DNA from: Achromobacter pestifer
GTDB lineage: Bacteria; Pseudomonadota; Gammaproteobacteria; Burkholderiales; Burkholderiaceae_B
NCBI RefSeq assembly: GCF_013267355.1
Contig: NZ_CP053985.1
Coordinates: 4,154,001 to 4,218,000 of the forward strand
Direction of reading: 5' to 3'
DNA length: 64,000 bases
Each line of letters begins with the position of its first letter. Position 1 is the stretch's first letter. The position numbers and the translations under genes were made by a program. Below the pieces are notes generated by a model that was not told where the DNA came from, made no database searches, and was given only the letters and a program-made list of their open reading frames with translations. Positions 1 through 8,700 of the stretch are shown here, piece by piece.

Positions 1-597
1 GTCGGTGAAGCCGTTGTTGCCGCCGAAGCCCGTGTCGTTGCGGAAGAACAGCAGCATCGCGGCGAAGGTCAGCGCCTGCGTGATGATGGAAAAGTACACG
101 CCCTTGATGCGCGAGCGGAAGGCGAAGTAGCCGAACACGAAGGCCAGCGCGCCGGGCGCCAGCACGACCAGCAGCATGGCGTACCAGAAGTGCTCGGTAA
201 AGGACCAGTACCAGGGGTAGCTCTTCCAGTCCAGGAACACCATGAAGTCGGGCAGGTCGCTCTGGTAGACGCCGTCGCGGCCGATGGCGCGCATCAGATA
301 CATGCCGTGCGCATAGCCGCCCAGCGCGAAGAACAGGCCATGTCCCAGCGACAGGATGCCGGCATAGCCCCACACCAGGTCCAGCGCCAGCGCCGCCATG
401 GCGTAGCACATGAACTTGCCCAGCAGCGCCACGGCATAGGCCGACACATGCAGCGCGTGGCCGGGCGGGAAAACCAGATTCAGCAGGGGCAGCAGCGCCA
501 GGAGCGCCACGGCCGCAGCCAGGGCGGTCCACACCCGGCCAGAGAACAGCGGGCGGCGGGTCAGCAGATTCAGGTCAGTCAGCGCGTTCTGTTTCAT
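1..597 (-). CDS. urtC: Urea ABC transporter permease UrtC (partial, 3' end outside window)
   Basis: This is the second inner-membrane permease of the urea importer UrtABCDE. About 199 residues are visible, beginning MKQNALTDLN, with hydrophobic helices and the SLGHGLFF/GGYAMGMYLM region typical of LivM/UrtC permeases. The insert around residues 110-135 (DGVYQSDLPDF, KSYPWYW) is characteristic of UrtC rather than amino-acid LivM. The ATG overlaps the urtB stop in an ATGA arrangement (594-597), so translation is probably coupled. The gene runs off the left edge; the ATPase genes urtD and urtE would be expected further left but cannot be seen. Confidence 0.93.
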   Translation of the reverse strand, partial: MKQNALTDLNLLTRRPLFSGRVWTALAAAVALLALLPLLNLVFPPGHALHVSAYAVALLGKFMCYAMAALALDLVWGYAGILSLGHGLFFALGGYAHGMYLMRAIGRDGVYQSDLPDFMVFLDWKSYPWYWSFTEHFWYAMLLVVLAPGALAFVFGYFAFRSRIKGVYFSIITQALTFAAMLLFFRNDTGFGGNNGFTD

Positions 598-2225
598 TCG
601 ACGCTCCGGCCGCGGGGGGCGAATAGGCCTTGCGGCCGCTTTTGGACGAACAGCACGATGAGCGCCAGGATGGTGATCTTGGCCATGACGGCTCCCGCGT
701 AAGGTTCCAGGAATTTGTTGATGCCGCCCAGGCCGAGCGCCGCGATGACGGTGCCGGCCAGCTGGCCCACGCCGCCCAGCACCACCACCATGAACGAATC
801 GACGATGTAGCCGCGGCCCAGGTCCGGGCCCACGTTGCCCAGCTGGGACAGCGCCACCCCCGCCAGTCCGGCGATGCCGGAGCCCAGGCCGAAGGCCAGC
901 ATGTCGACGCGGCCGGTGGGCACGCCCACGCAGTCGGCCATGCGGCGGTTCTGCGTGATGGCGCGCACGAACAGGCCCAGGCGGGTATGGTTCAGCAGCG
1001 CCCAGACCAGGAACACCACGAAGAACGCGAAGCCGATGATGACCAGGCGGTTGTAGCTCAGCACCAGTCCGCCCAGCACCGTGACGCCACCGGACATCCA
1101 GCTGGGATTGCCCACCTCCACGTTCTGCGCGCCGAACAGCGTGCGCACGCCCTGCATCAGCATCAGGCTGATGCCCCAGGTCGCCAGCAGCGTTTCCAGC
1201 GGCCGGCCATAGAGCCAGCGTATGACGGTGCGCTCCAGCGCCATGCCGACCAGCGCGGTCACGGCAAAGGCCAGCGGCAACGCGGCCAGCACGTACCAGT
1301 CCAGCCAGTCCGGCAACCAGGCGCGGAACGCCGTCTGCACTACGTAGGTCACGTAGGCGCCGATCATCAGCAGCTCGCCGTGCGCCATGTTGATCACGCC
1401 CATCAGGCCGAAGGTGATGGCCAGGCCCAGCGCCGCCAGCAGCAGCACGCTGCCCAGGCTGATGCCGTAGAACAGGTTGCCGGCCCATTCGATGGTGGCC
1501 AGGTGTCGGTCGATTTGCTTGAGCGCCTGTTCGGCGGCTGCGCGCACGCCGGCATCCGGTTCGGCAGGGACGCCATCGCGATCCTGGACCAGCGCCGCCA
1601 AGGTGGGGCGGAATGCGGCGTTGCGGGTGCCGCCCAGCAGCTCCACCGCGTGGCGCCGTTTGGCGGGATCGCTGCTTTTCAATTCGAGATTGGCCTGCGC
1701 GATCAGCAACGCGTCGTGCACGGCCTCGTTCTTTTCCGCGGCCAAGGCCTTTTCCAGCATGGGCAGGCGCGCCGGGTCGCCGGTCTGTTGCAGGCGACGA
1801 GCCGCCGCCAGTCGCTCGGCGGGCTGTTCGGAGTACAGGCGCGAGCCGGCCAGCGCGGCCTCGATGGCGCGGCGCAGGCGGTTGTTGATGCCTATGGCGC
1901 CCGCGTCCGCGGGCAGCTCGGCGGCGGCGCCGGTGGCCGCGTCGGTGGCGCGCGCGCCGCCGTTGCCGATCAGCACGCGGCCATCATTGGCGGCATGGAG
2001 CCGGTCCTCGCCCAGCGCCTGCAGCACCGCTGCCGCCTCGGGTTCGGGCAACTGGCCCAGCGCGGCAATCGCCTGGAGCTTGGCGTCCGTGTCGTCGCCG
2101 GCTAGTGGCGCAAGCAAGGCCGGGTCCACGCCACCAGCCGCCGCCGGGGCGGCCGCGAGCGGCAGGGACACCAGCCATGCCAGCAGGAAACGACGCAAGT
2201 AGAGTGCGATTGCCGCGATGCGCAT
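594..2225 (-). CDS. urtB: Urea ABC transporter permease UrtB
   Basis: First permease of the urea importer, 543 aa from the ATG at 2225 (MRIAAIALYL). It has the long UrtB layout. A signal sequence (about residues 8-30) is followed by an Ala-rich helical extracytoplasmic domain to about residue 245. A LivH-type permease domain then starts at EWAGNLFYGISLG and contains the conserved NMAHGELLMIGAY loop. The reading frame stays open far upstream into urtA, but the signal peptide and the 20-bp gap after the urtA stop fix this start. The N-terminal domain is a family trait, not a fusion artefact. Confidence 0.93.
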   Translation of the reverse strand: MRIAAIALYLRRFLLAWLVSLPLAAAPAAAGGVDPALLAPLAGDDTDAKLQAIAALGQLPEPEAAAVLQALGEDRLHAANDGRVLIGNGGARATDAATGAAAELPADAGAIGINNRLRRAIEAALAGSRLYSEQPAERLAAARRLQQTGDPARLPMLEKALAAEKNEAVHDALLIAQANLELKSSDPAKRRHAVELLGGTRNAAFRPTLAALVQDRDGVPAEPDAGVRAAAEQALKQIDRHLATIEWAGNLFYGISLGSVLLLAALGLAITFGLMGVINMAHGELLMIGAYVTYVVQTAFRAWLPDWLDWYVLAALPLAFAVTALVGMALERTVIRWLYGRPLETLLATWGISLMLMQGVRTLFGAQNVEVGNPSWMSGGVTVLGGLVLSYNRLVIIGFAFFVVFLVWALLNHTRLGLFVRAITQNRRMADCVGVPTGRVDMLAFGLGSGIAGLAGVALSQLGNVGPDLGRGYIVDSFMVVVLGGVGQLAGTVIAALGLGGINKFLEPYAGAVMAKITILALIVLFVQKRPQGLFAPRGRSVE

Positions 2226-2245
2226 GGCTGCTTGTTCCCAGTGCG

Positions 2246-3499
2246 TTAGAGACCTTGCTTGCCTTCGTTGCCCGGAATGTACGGGCTCCAGGGCTGGGCG
2301 CGGATCGGACCCTTGCTCTTCCACACCACGCTGAACTGGCCGTCCGCCTTGATTTCGCCGATGTAGACCGGCTTGTGCAGGTGGTGGTTGGTCTGGTCCA
2401 TCTCGATGGTGTAGCCGTCGGGCGCATTGAATTTCTGGCCGCCCATGGCTGCGATCACCTTGTCCACGTCCGTGGTCTTGGCTTGTTCCACCGCCTGCTT
2501 CCACATGTGGATGCCGATGTAGGTGGCTTCCATCGGATCGTTGGTCACCACCGTATTCGCGTTGGGCAGGTTCTTGGCCTTGGCATAGGCCTTCCACTTC
2601 TGGATGAAGGCGTCGTTGACCGGGTTCTTGACCGACTGGAAGTAGTTCCACGCGGCCAGGTGGCCCACCAGCGGCTTGGCGTCCACGCCGCGCAATTCCT
2701 CTTCGCCCACCGAGAACGCCACCACCGGCACGTCGGTGGCCTTCAGGCCGGCGTTGCCCAGTTCCTTGTAGAAAGGCACGTTGGAGTCGCCGTTGATGGT
2801 GGAGATGACGGCGGTCTTGCCGCCGGTGGCGAACTTCTTGATGTTGGCGACGATGGTCTGGTAGTCGGAATGGCCGAAGGGCGTGTAGACCTCGTCGATG
2901 TCGCTGTCCTTGACGCCCTTGGAATGCAGGAAGGCGCGCAGGATCTTGTTGGTGGTGCGCGGGTAGACATAGTCGGTGCCCAGCAGCACGAAGCGCTTGG
3001 CCCCGCCGCCGTCTTCGCTCATCAGGTATTCGACGGCGGGTATGGCTTGCTGGTTGGGCGCGGCGCCGGTGTAGAACACGTTCTTCTCCAGCTCCTCTCC
3101 TTCGTATTGCACGGGGTAGAAAAGCAGGCCATTGAGTTCCTTGAACACCGGCAGCACGGACTTGCGCGACACGGAGGTCCAGCAGCCGAAGACAACCGCC
3201 ACCTTGTCCTGGGACAGCAGCTGGCGCGACTTCTCGGCGAACAACGGCCAGTTCGACGCGGGGTCCACCACCACGGCTTCGAGCTTCTTGCCCATCACGC
3301 CGCCATTGGCGTTGATTTCGTCGATGGTCATCAGAGCCACGTCCTTGAGCGACGTTTCCGAGATCGCCATCGTGCCCGAGAGTGAATGCAGGATGCCAAC
3401 CTTGATGGTGTCCTCGGCGGCGAGTACCTGCGGCATCCATCCGGACATGGCCAACAGGCTCACGGCGGTCAGTTGCTTAAGGGCTAGTCTGCGTTTCAT
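2246..3499 (-). CDS. urtA: Urea ABC transporter substrate-binding protein UrtA
   Basis: Periplasmic urea-binding protein, 417 aa. A signal peptide (MKRRLALKQL... to about residue 28, LAA cleavage-like) precedes a type I periplasmic-binding fold. GILHSLSGTMAISE, SCWTSV-like FGCWTSVSRKS, FYPVQYEG and the GTDYVYPRTTN segment are typical of UrtA and separate it from LivJ-type amino-acid binders. It is the first gene of the urt operon, read from a predicted sigma-54 promoter at 3574-3589, which gives an untranslated leader of about 60 nt. A better-expressed first gene fits its stoichiometric excess over the permeases. Confidence 0.95.
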   Translation of the reverse strand: MKRRLALKQLTAVSLLAMSGWMPQVLAAEDTIKVGILHSLSGTMAISETSLKDVALMTIDEINANGGVMGKKLEAVVVDPASNWPLFAEKSRQLLSQDKVAVVFGCWTSVSRKSVLPVFKELNGLLFYPVQYEGEELEKNVFYTGAAPNQQAIPAVEYLMSEDGGGAKRFVLLGTDYVYPRTTNKILRAFLHSKGVKDSDIDEVYTPFGHSDYQTIVANIKKFATGGKTAVISTINGDSNVPFYKELGNAGLKATDVPVVAFSVGEEELRGVDAKPLVGHLAAWNYFQSVKNPVNDAFIQKWKAYAKAKNLPNANTVVTNDPMEATYIGIHMWKQAVEQAKTTDVDKVIAAMGGQKFNAPDGYTIEMDQTNHHLHKPVYIGEIKADGQFSVVWKSKGPIRAQPWSPYIPGNEGKQGL

Positions 3500-3573
3500 G
3501 GTGACTCCTGAATGGAATGTGCCGGCCGCGCCGGCGAGAACGATCTGAAAACACCCGACAACGAGGACCTAAA

Positions 3574-3589
3574 AGCAAAAGGCATGCCA
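3574..3589 (-). promoter_or_regulatory. Sigma-54 (-24/-12) promoter for urtABC
   Basis: Read on the minus strand the bases are TGGCATG-CCTT-TTGCT, against the RpoN consensus TGGCACG-N4-TTGCW. Only one consensus base differs, and the GG and GC doublets are 12 bp apart as required. The predicted start is near 3563, about 64 nt before the urtA ATG. The call rests on the motif and on the nitrogen-related function of the operon. Confidence 0.75.
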
Positions 3590-3688
3590 ACCGCGCGCGC
3601 ACGCACGGTCCGCTATATGTAGGGAGAAGACGAAACGCGCGCCTGCGATGGCGGCGCGCGAGGCGGCAGGAGCCGATCTGGTGCCGCG

Positions 3689-3705
3689 TGCACAACATGG
3701 GTGCG
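3689..3705. promoter_or_regulatory. NtrC-like enhancer dyad
   Basis: The bases TGCACA-N5-GGTGCG match the NtrC consensus TGCACC-N5-GGTGCA at 10 of 12 positions. The centre (3697) is about 135-145 bp from both predicted sigma-54 start sites, the usual distance for glnA-type enhancers. One site could serve both directions. A second partial match (GGTGCC/GTGCAC) overlaps it, so the exact register is uncertain. Confidence 0.5.
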
Positions 3706-3813
3706 CACGCCGCCCGCTGGCGGTGCGCGCGCGCCGCGCCGCCGCGCTGGCATCGGGCCGCAGGCGGCGCGTTGCCGCAGGGAACAGGGGCAGGCGCGAG
3801 GCGGCGGCCAACA

Positions 3814-3830
3814 TGGCACGCCGATTGCTT
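3814..3830 (+). promoter_or_regulatory. Sigma-54 (-24/-12) promoter for the urea amidolyase operon
   Basis: The sequence TGGCACG-CCGA-TTGCTT matches the RpoN consensus TGGCACG-N4-TTGCW completely. The GG and GC doublets are 12 bp apart. The start of transcription should fall near 3840, leaving a leader of about 27 nt that holds the palindrome at 3842-3853 and an AAAGGA ribosome-binding site before the ATG at 3867. Confidence 0.82.
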
Positions 3831-3841
3831 GGGAATCCGTA

Positions 3842-3853
3842 CTTGTATACAAG
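3842..3853. promoter_or_regulatory. Perfect palindrome CTTGTATACAAG, probable GntR/FCD operator
   Basis: A 12-bp perfect palindrome lies directly after the predicted sigma-54 start. Its core TTGTATACAA fits the TNGTA/TACNA pattern recognised by FadR/FCD-type GntR proteins. The third gene of the operon downstream (9367-10116) encodes such a regulator, so autoregulated repression at this site is the simplest reading. The regulator-operator pairing is inferred, not shown. Confidence 0.6.
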
Positions 3854-3866
3854 AAAGGATTCCAGC

Positions 3867-5687
3867 ATGAACGCCGTAGCAACGCAGAAGGGCCCGCTCG
3901 CCTGGACGATCGCGCAGTGGCAGGCCGCCTACCGCAACGAGGGCGCCACGCCCGAGACCTTGTTGGCCGCCTGGGCCGAACGCGGCAGCGCACCGGACAA
4001 TGCCTGGATCAAGCGCGTGGACGGCGCCATGCTGGCACGGCAGCTCGATGCGCTGCACGGATTGCTCGAAGCGGCAGGCGGCGACCTGACGCGCTTGCCG
4101 TTGTATGGCGTGCCGTTCGCCGTCAAGGACAACATCGACGCCGCCGGCTGGCCCACCACGGCGGCCTGCCCCGAGTTTGCCTATGCGCCAGAGCAGGATG
4201 CGACCGTGGTCAGCTGCCTGCGCGCGGCCGGCGCCATCCTGGTGGGCAAGACCAACCTGGACCAGTTCGCCACCGGACTGGTGGGCACGCGTTCGCCGCT
4301 GGGCGCCGTGGCCAATGCCTTCAATCCGGACTACGTCAGCGGCGGCTCCAGCTCGGGTTCCGCTTCCGTGGTGGCGCGCGGCTTGGCGGCGTTCGCGCTG
4401 GGCACGGACACCGCAGGCTCGGGACGCGTGCCGGCGGGCTTCAACAACATCGTCGGCCTGAAGCCCACCAAGGGGCGGCTCAGCACGGCGGGTGTGGTGC
4501 CGGCATGCCGCACGCAGGACTGCGTCTCGGTGTTTGCGCTGACGGTGGACGATGCCGAACTGGTGGCCGACATCGCGGCGGGCTGGGACGAGCGGGATCC
4601 CTACTCGCGCGCCCAGCCTGTCGGCAGCGGGCATCCCTGGCCCGCGCAGCCCCGGCTGGCGATACCCGCGCAGCTGGAATTCTTCGGCGATGCGCAGGCG
4701 GCAGCCGCGTTCGAGGAAGCGGTGCGCGTCCTGAAGGAGTCCGGCGCGACGCTCGAGCCGATCGACTTCACGCCGTTCAACGAGCTTGCGGCCTTGCTGT
4801 ATCAAGGTCCCTGGGTGGCCGAGCGCTTCGCCGCCGTGGAAGCGCTGTGGAAGCAGAACCCAGGCGCCATCCATCCGGTGGTACGCGGCATCGTGGAACA
4901 GGCCGCCGGTTACAGCGCGCTGGACGCGTTCAAGGCCGAGTACCGACGCGCGGAACTGGCGCGGCGCATCCATCAGGCGCTGGCAGGCTTTGACGCGCTG
5001 GTCGTGCCGACCGCGCCCTCGATCTACACCATTGCCCAACTCGAAGCCGATCCGGTGACGTTGAATTCGCGGCTGGGGGTCTACACCAACTTCGCCAATC
5101 TCGCAGACCTGTCGGCACTGGCGTTGCCCGCGGGCATGCGCGGCGACGGCCTGCCCGCAGGCATCACGCTGATCGGAATGGCATGGCAGGACCACGCGCT
5201 GGCGCAGTTCGGACGCCAGTGGCAGGCGTGCCTCGGCCTGCCGTTGGGCGCCACCGGCGCGCCGCTGCCAGTTGCCGGCCATGCCGGTGCGCCCGCGCGC
5301 GACACCGTGCGCGTGTCGGTGGTGGGTGCGCACCTGCGCGGCATGCCGCTGAACCATCAACTGACCTCGCGCCGCGCCGTGTTCGTCGAAGCGGCGCGCA
5401 CGGCCGGTGATTACCGCCTGTATGCCCTGGCCAATACCACGCCGCCCAAGCCCGGCCTGGTGAAGTCCGCGAGCGGCGCGCCCATCGAGGTCGAACTCTG
5501 GGACGTGCCGCTGGCCGCCTTCGGCGCCTTCGTGGCCGAGATTCCGGCGCCGCTGGGCATCGGCACGCTGGAGCTCGAGGACGGCCGCCAGGTCAAGGGC
5601 TTCATCTGCGAGCCGCGCGGCCTGGAGGGCGCGCGCGACATCACGGAGTTCGGCGGCTGGCGCGCCTACCTGGCCAGCCTGGCCTGA
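3867..5687 (+). CDS. atzF: Allophanate hydrolase
   Basis: Hydrolyses allophanate (urea-1-carboxylate) to two ammonia and two CO2, the second step of ATP-dependent urea use. The protein has 606 aa. An amidase-signature domain (about 1-450) shows the Ser-cisSer-Lys triad: Lys87 in FAVKDN, Ser161/162 in GGSSSGS and Ser185 in DTAGSGR. A C-terminal domain (about 470-606; RGMPLNHQL, KPGLVKS) has the gamma-glutamylcyclotransferase-like fold specific to AtzF and decarboxylates the intermediate. The start ATG lies 8 nt after AAAGGA. Transcription is predicted from the sigma-54 promoter at 3814. The urea carboxylase gene follows after 44 bp. It is the bacterial two-gene form of the fungal DUR1,2 fusion. 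Confidence 0.94.
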   Translation: MNAVATQKGPLAWTIAQWQAAYRNEGATPETLLAAWAERGSAPDNAWIKRVDGAMLARQLDALHGLLEAAGGDLTRLPLYGVPFAVKDNIDAAGWPTTAACPEFAYAPEQDATVVSCLRAAGAILVGKTNLDQFATGLVGTRSPLGAVANAFNPDYVSGGSSSGSASVVARGLAAFALGTDTAGSGRVPAGFNNIVGLKPTKGRLSTAGVVPACRTQDCVSVFALTVDDAELVADIAAGWDERDPYSRAQPVGSGHPWPAQPRLAIPAQLEFFGDAQAAAAFEEAVRVLKESGATLEPIDFTPFNELAALLYQGPWVAERFAAVEALWKQNPGAIHPVVRGIVEQAAGYSALDAFKAEYRRAELARRIHQALAGFDALVVPTAPSIYTIAQLEADPVTLNSRLGVYTNFANLADLSALALPAGMRGDGLPAGITLIGMAWQDHALAQFGRQWQACLGLPLGATGAPLPVAGHAGAPARDTVRVSVVGAHLRGMPLNHQLTSRRAVFVEAARTAGDYRLYALANTTPPKPGLVKSASGAPIEVELWDVPLAAFGAFVAEIPAPLGIGTLELEDGRQVKGFICEPRGLEGARDITEFGGWRAYLASLA

Positions 5688-5731
5688 TCTCCGTTTTCGA
5701 TAACCCCCGCAAGACACCTGGGAGTCGCACC

Positions 5732-8700
5732 GTGTTCGATACCGTTCTGATTGCCAACCGCGGCGAGATCGCCGTCCGCGCCATCCGCACCCTCAAGCGG
5801 TTGGGCATCCGCAGCGTGGCCGTTTACTCCGACCCGGACCGCAATGCCGCCCACGTGCGCGCAGCCGACGTGGCCGTGGCCCTGGGCGGCGAAAAAGCCG
5901 CCGACAGCTATCTGCGCATGGACCTGCTGCTGGCCGCCGCCCGCGCGCATGGCGCGCAGGCCATCTACCCCGGCTACGGCTTCCTGTCCGAAAGCGCCGA
6001 GTTCGCGCAGGCCTGCGAAGACGAGGGCATTGCGTTCGTCGGCCCCACGCCCTTGCAGATCCGCGAGTTCGGCCTGAAGCACCGTTCCCGAGAACTGGCG
6101 GCCGCGGCCGGCGTGCCGATGACGCCGGGCACGGGCCTGCTGGACAGCCTGGGCGCCGCGCTGTCGCAGGCCGAGCGCATCGGCTATCCGGTGATGCTCA
6201 AGAGCACGGCGGGCGGTGGCGGCATCGGCCTTTCGCGCTGCGACAGCGAGGCCGAGCTGACCGCGGCCTTCGATAGCGTGCAGCGCATGGGTGAGCACTT
6301 CTTCAGCGACGGCGGCGCCTTTATCGAGCGCTACGTCGATAACGCGCGCCACGTCGAGGTGCAGATTTTCGGCGACGGCGCCGGCCGCGTGCTGGCCCTG
6401 GGCGAGCGCGATTGTTCGGTGCAGCGCCGCAACCAGAAGGTCATCGAAGAGACGCCTGCGCCGCTGCTGCCCGCCGCCACGCGCCAGGCGCTGCACGCCG
6501 CCGCGGTGCGGCTGGGCGAGTCGGTCAACTACCGTTCCGCCGGCACCGTGGAGTTCATCTACGACCCGGCGCGAGACAGCTTCTATTTCCTGGAGGTCAA
6601 TACCCGTTTGCAGGTCGAGCATCCCGTGACGGAAGCCGTCACGGGCCTGGACCTGGTGGAGTGCATGCTGCGCGTGGCCGCGGGCGAAGCGCTGGATTAC
6701 GCCGCCATGTCGCGCGCGCCGCAAGGCGCGTCCATCGAGGTGCGCCTGTATGCCGAGGACCCGCTGCGCCAGTTCCAGCCTTCGCCGGGCGTATTGACCG
6801 ATGTGTTCTTTCCCGAAGGCGTGCGGGTGGACGGCTGGGTCGCGACCGGCACCGAGGTGCCGGCGTTCTACGACCCCATGCTGGCCAAGCTGATCGTGCA
6901 TGCCGACACGCGCGAGGCCGCGCAGGACAAGCTGGCGCACGCGCTGGCCGGCACGCGCCTGCACGGCATCGCCACCAACCTGGACTATCTGCGGCAGATC
7001 GTGGATGACGCGCGTTTTCGCGCCGGCGAGCTGTCCACGCGCTTCCTGGAGACCTTCATCTACCGGCCCGCGGCGATCGAGGTGCTGGCCGCTGGCACCT
7101 ACACCAGCGTGCAGGACTACCCGGGACGGGTGGGCTACTGGGACATCGGCGTGCCGCCCTCGGGACCGATGGACGATTACGCCTTCCGCATGGCCAACCG
7201 CATCGTCGGCAATGCGCCCGACGCAGCCGGCATCGAGGCGACGCTGGTCGGCCCGACCTTGCGCTTTCACGGCGATGCCATCGTGGCGCTGACGGGCGCG
7301 GCCTGCGCCGCCACCCTGGACGGCGAACCGGTGCCCATGTGGACGCCGCTGGCCGTGCGTTCCGGCCAGGTGCTGGCGACCGGCCGCGCGCTGTCAGGTT
7401 GCCGCAGCTATCTGGCGGTGCGCAACGGCCTGGACGTGCCGGTCTATCTGGGCAGCCGTTCGACCTTCGCGCTGGGCCAGTTTGGCGGCCATGCCGGCCG
7501 CACCTTGCGCGTGGGCGACATGCTGCCACGGATCCGCCCGGAGCTGGCCAGTAATGCCGCCGAGCCTGTGTCCGAGCCCCAGGCAGCGCCCGCAAGCTTG
7601 ATCCCAGCCTATGGCAACACCTGGGAGATCGGCGTGCTCTACGGCCCGCATGGCGCGCCGGATTTCTTCCAGCCCGAAGCCATCGAGGCCTTCTTCGCCG
7701 CGGACTGGGAAGTCCACTACAACTCCAACCGGCTGGGCGTGCGCCTGATCGGCCCCAAGCCCGCCTGGGCGCGGGAGGACGGCGGCGAGGCCGGCCTGCA
7801 TCCGTCCAACATCCACGATTGCGAATACGCCATCGGCAGCATCAACTTCACCGGCGACAGCCCCGTGATCCTGACGCGCGACGGTCCCAGCCTGGGCGGA
7901 TTCGTTTGCCCCGTCACCATCGCCCGCGCCGAACTGTGGAAGGTAGGGCAGGTCAAGCCGGGTGACCGCATCCGCTTCGTGCGCATCGACTATCAGCAGG
8001 CGGTGGCGCTGGAGGCGGCGCAGGACCGCTGCGTGGCCGAGCTGTCGGCGCCCGCGCAGGCCGGGCGGACTGTGGCGCCGGCCGCCGTGGCGGAACCCAT
8101 CATCGCGGCGCTGCCGGCCGAGGGCGCACGCCCTTCGGTTTCCTACCGCCAGGCGGGCGACGGCTACCTGCTGCTGGAATATGGCGACAACGTGCTGGAC
8201 CTGGCGCTGCGCATGCGCATCCATCTGCTGATGGAGGCGCTCAGCGCCGAGCCCATCGCCGGCGTGCTGGAACTGTCGCCCGGCGTGCGTTCGCTGCAGA
8301 TCCGCTACGACAGCCGCGTCATCCTGCAAGGCGCGCTGATCGAGCGTCTGCTGCGGATCGAGACCGGCCTGGCCGACGTGGCCACGCTCAAGGTGCCTAC
8401 CCGCGTGGTCTATCTGCCCATGGCGTTCGAGGACTCGGCCACACTGGGCGCGGTGCAGCGCTACCAGGAAACCGTGCGCGCCAGCGCGCCATGGCTGCCG
8501 AACAATGTGGATTTCATCCAGCGCATCAACGGCCTGGCCAGCCGCAAGCAGGTCCGCGACATCGTGTTCGACGCCAGCTACTTGATCATGGGCCTGGGCG
8601 ACGTGTATCTGGGCGCGCCCTGCGCGGTGCCGATAGATCCGCGCCACCGCCTGTTGACGTCCAAGTACAACCCCGCCCGTACCTACACGGCCGAAGGCAC

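Larger units (their letters stand above)
3500..3866. promoter_or_regulatory. Divergent nitrogen-control region between urt and urea amidolyase operons
   Basis: This 367-bp stretch contains no gene. It carries a -24/-12 promoter facing left for urtA (3574-3589), one facing right for the allophanate hydrolase gene (3814-3830), an NtrC-like dyad roughly midway (3689-3705), and a 12-bp palindrome next to the right-hand start site (3842-3853). The layout is what one expects of two NtrC/sigma-54 promoters sharing enhancer sites, with an extra local operator for the degradation operon. The rest is GC-rich sequence in which I see nothing definite. Confidence 0.7.

Noticed and set aside
594..3440. One 948-codon frame spanning urtB and most of urtA on the minus strand
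   Set aside because: The upstream half is out of frame with the real urtA and has no domain. The urtB signal peptide and start at 2225 end the ambiguity.
3842..3853. TATACA within the palindrome as a sigma-70 -10 element
   Set aside because: The start would fall inside the ribosome-binding site, no -35 is present at the right distance, and a full sigma-54 match lies upstream.
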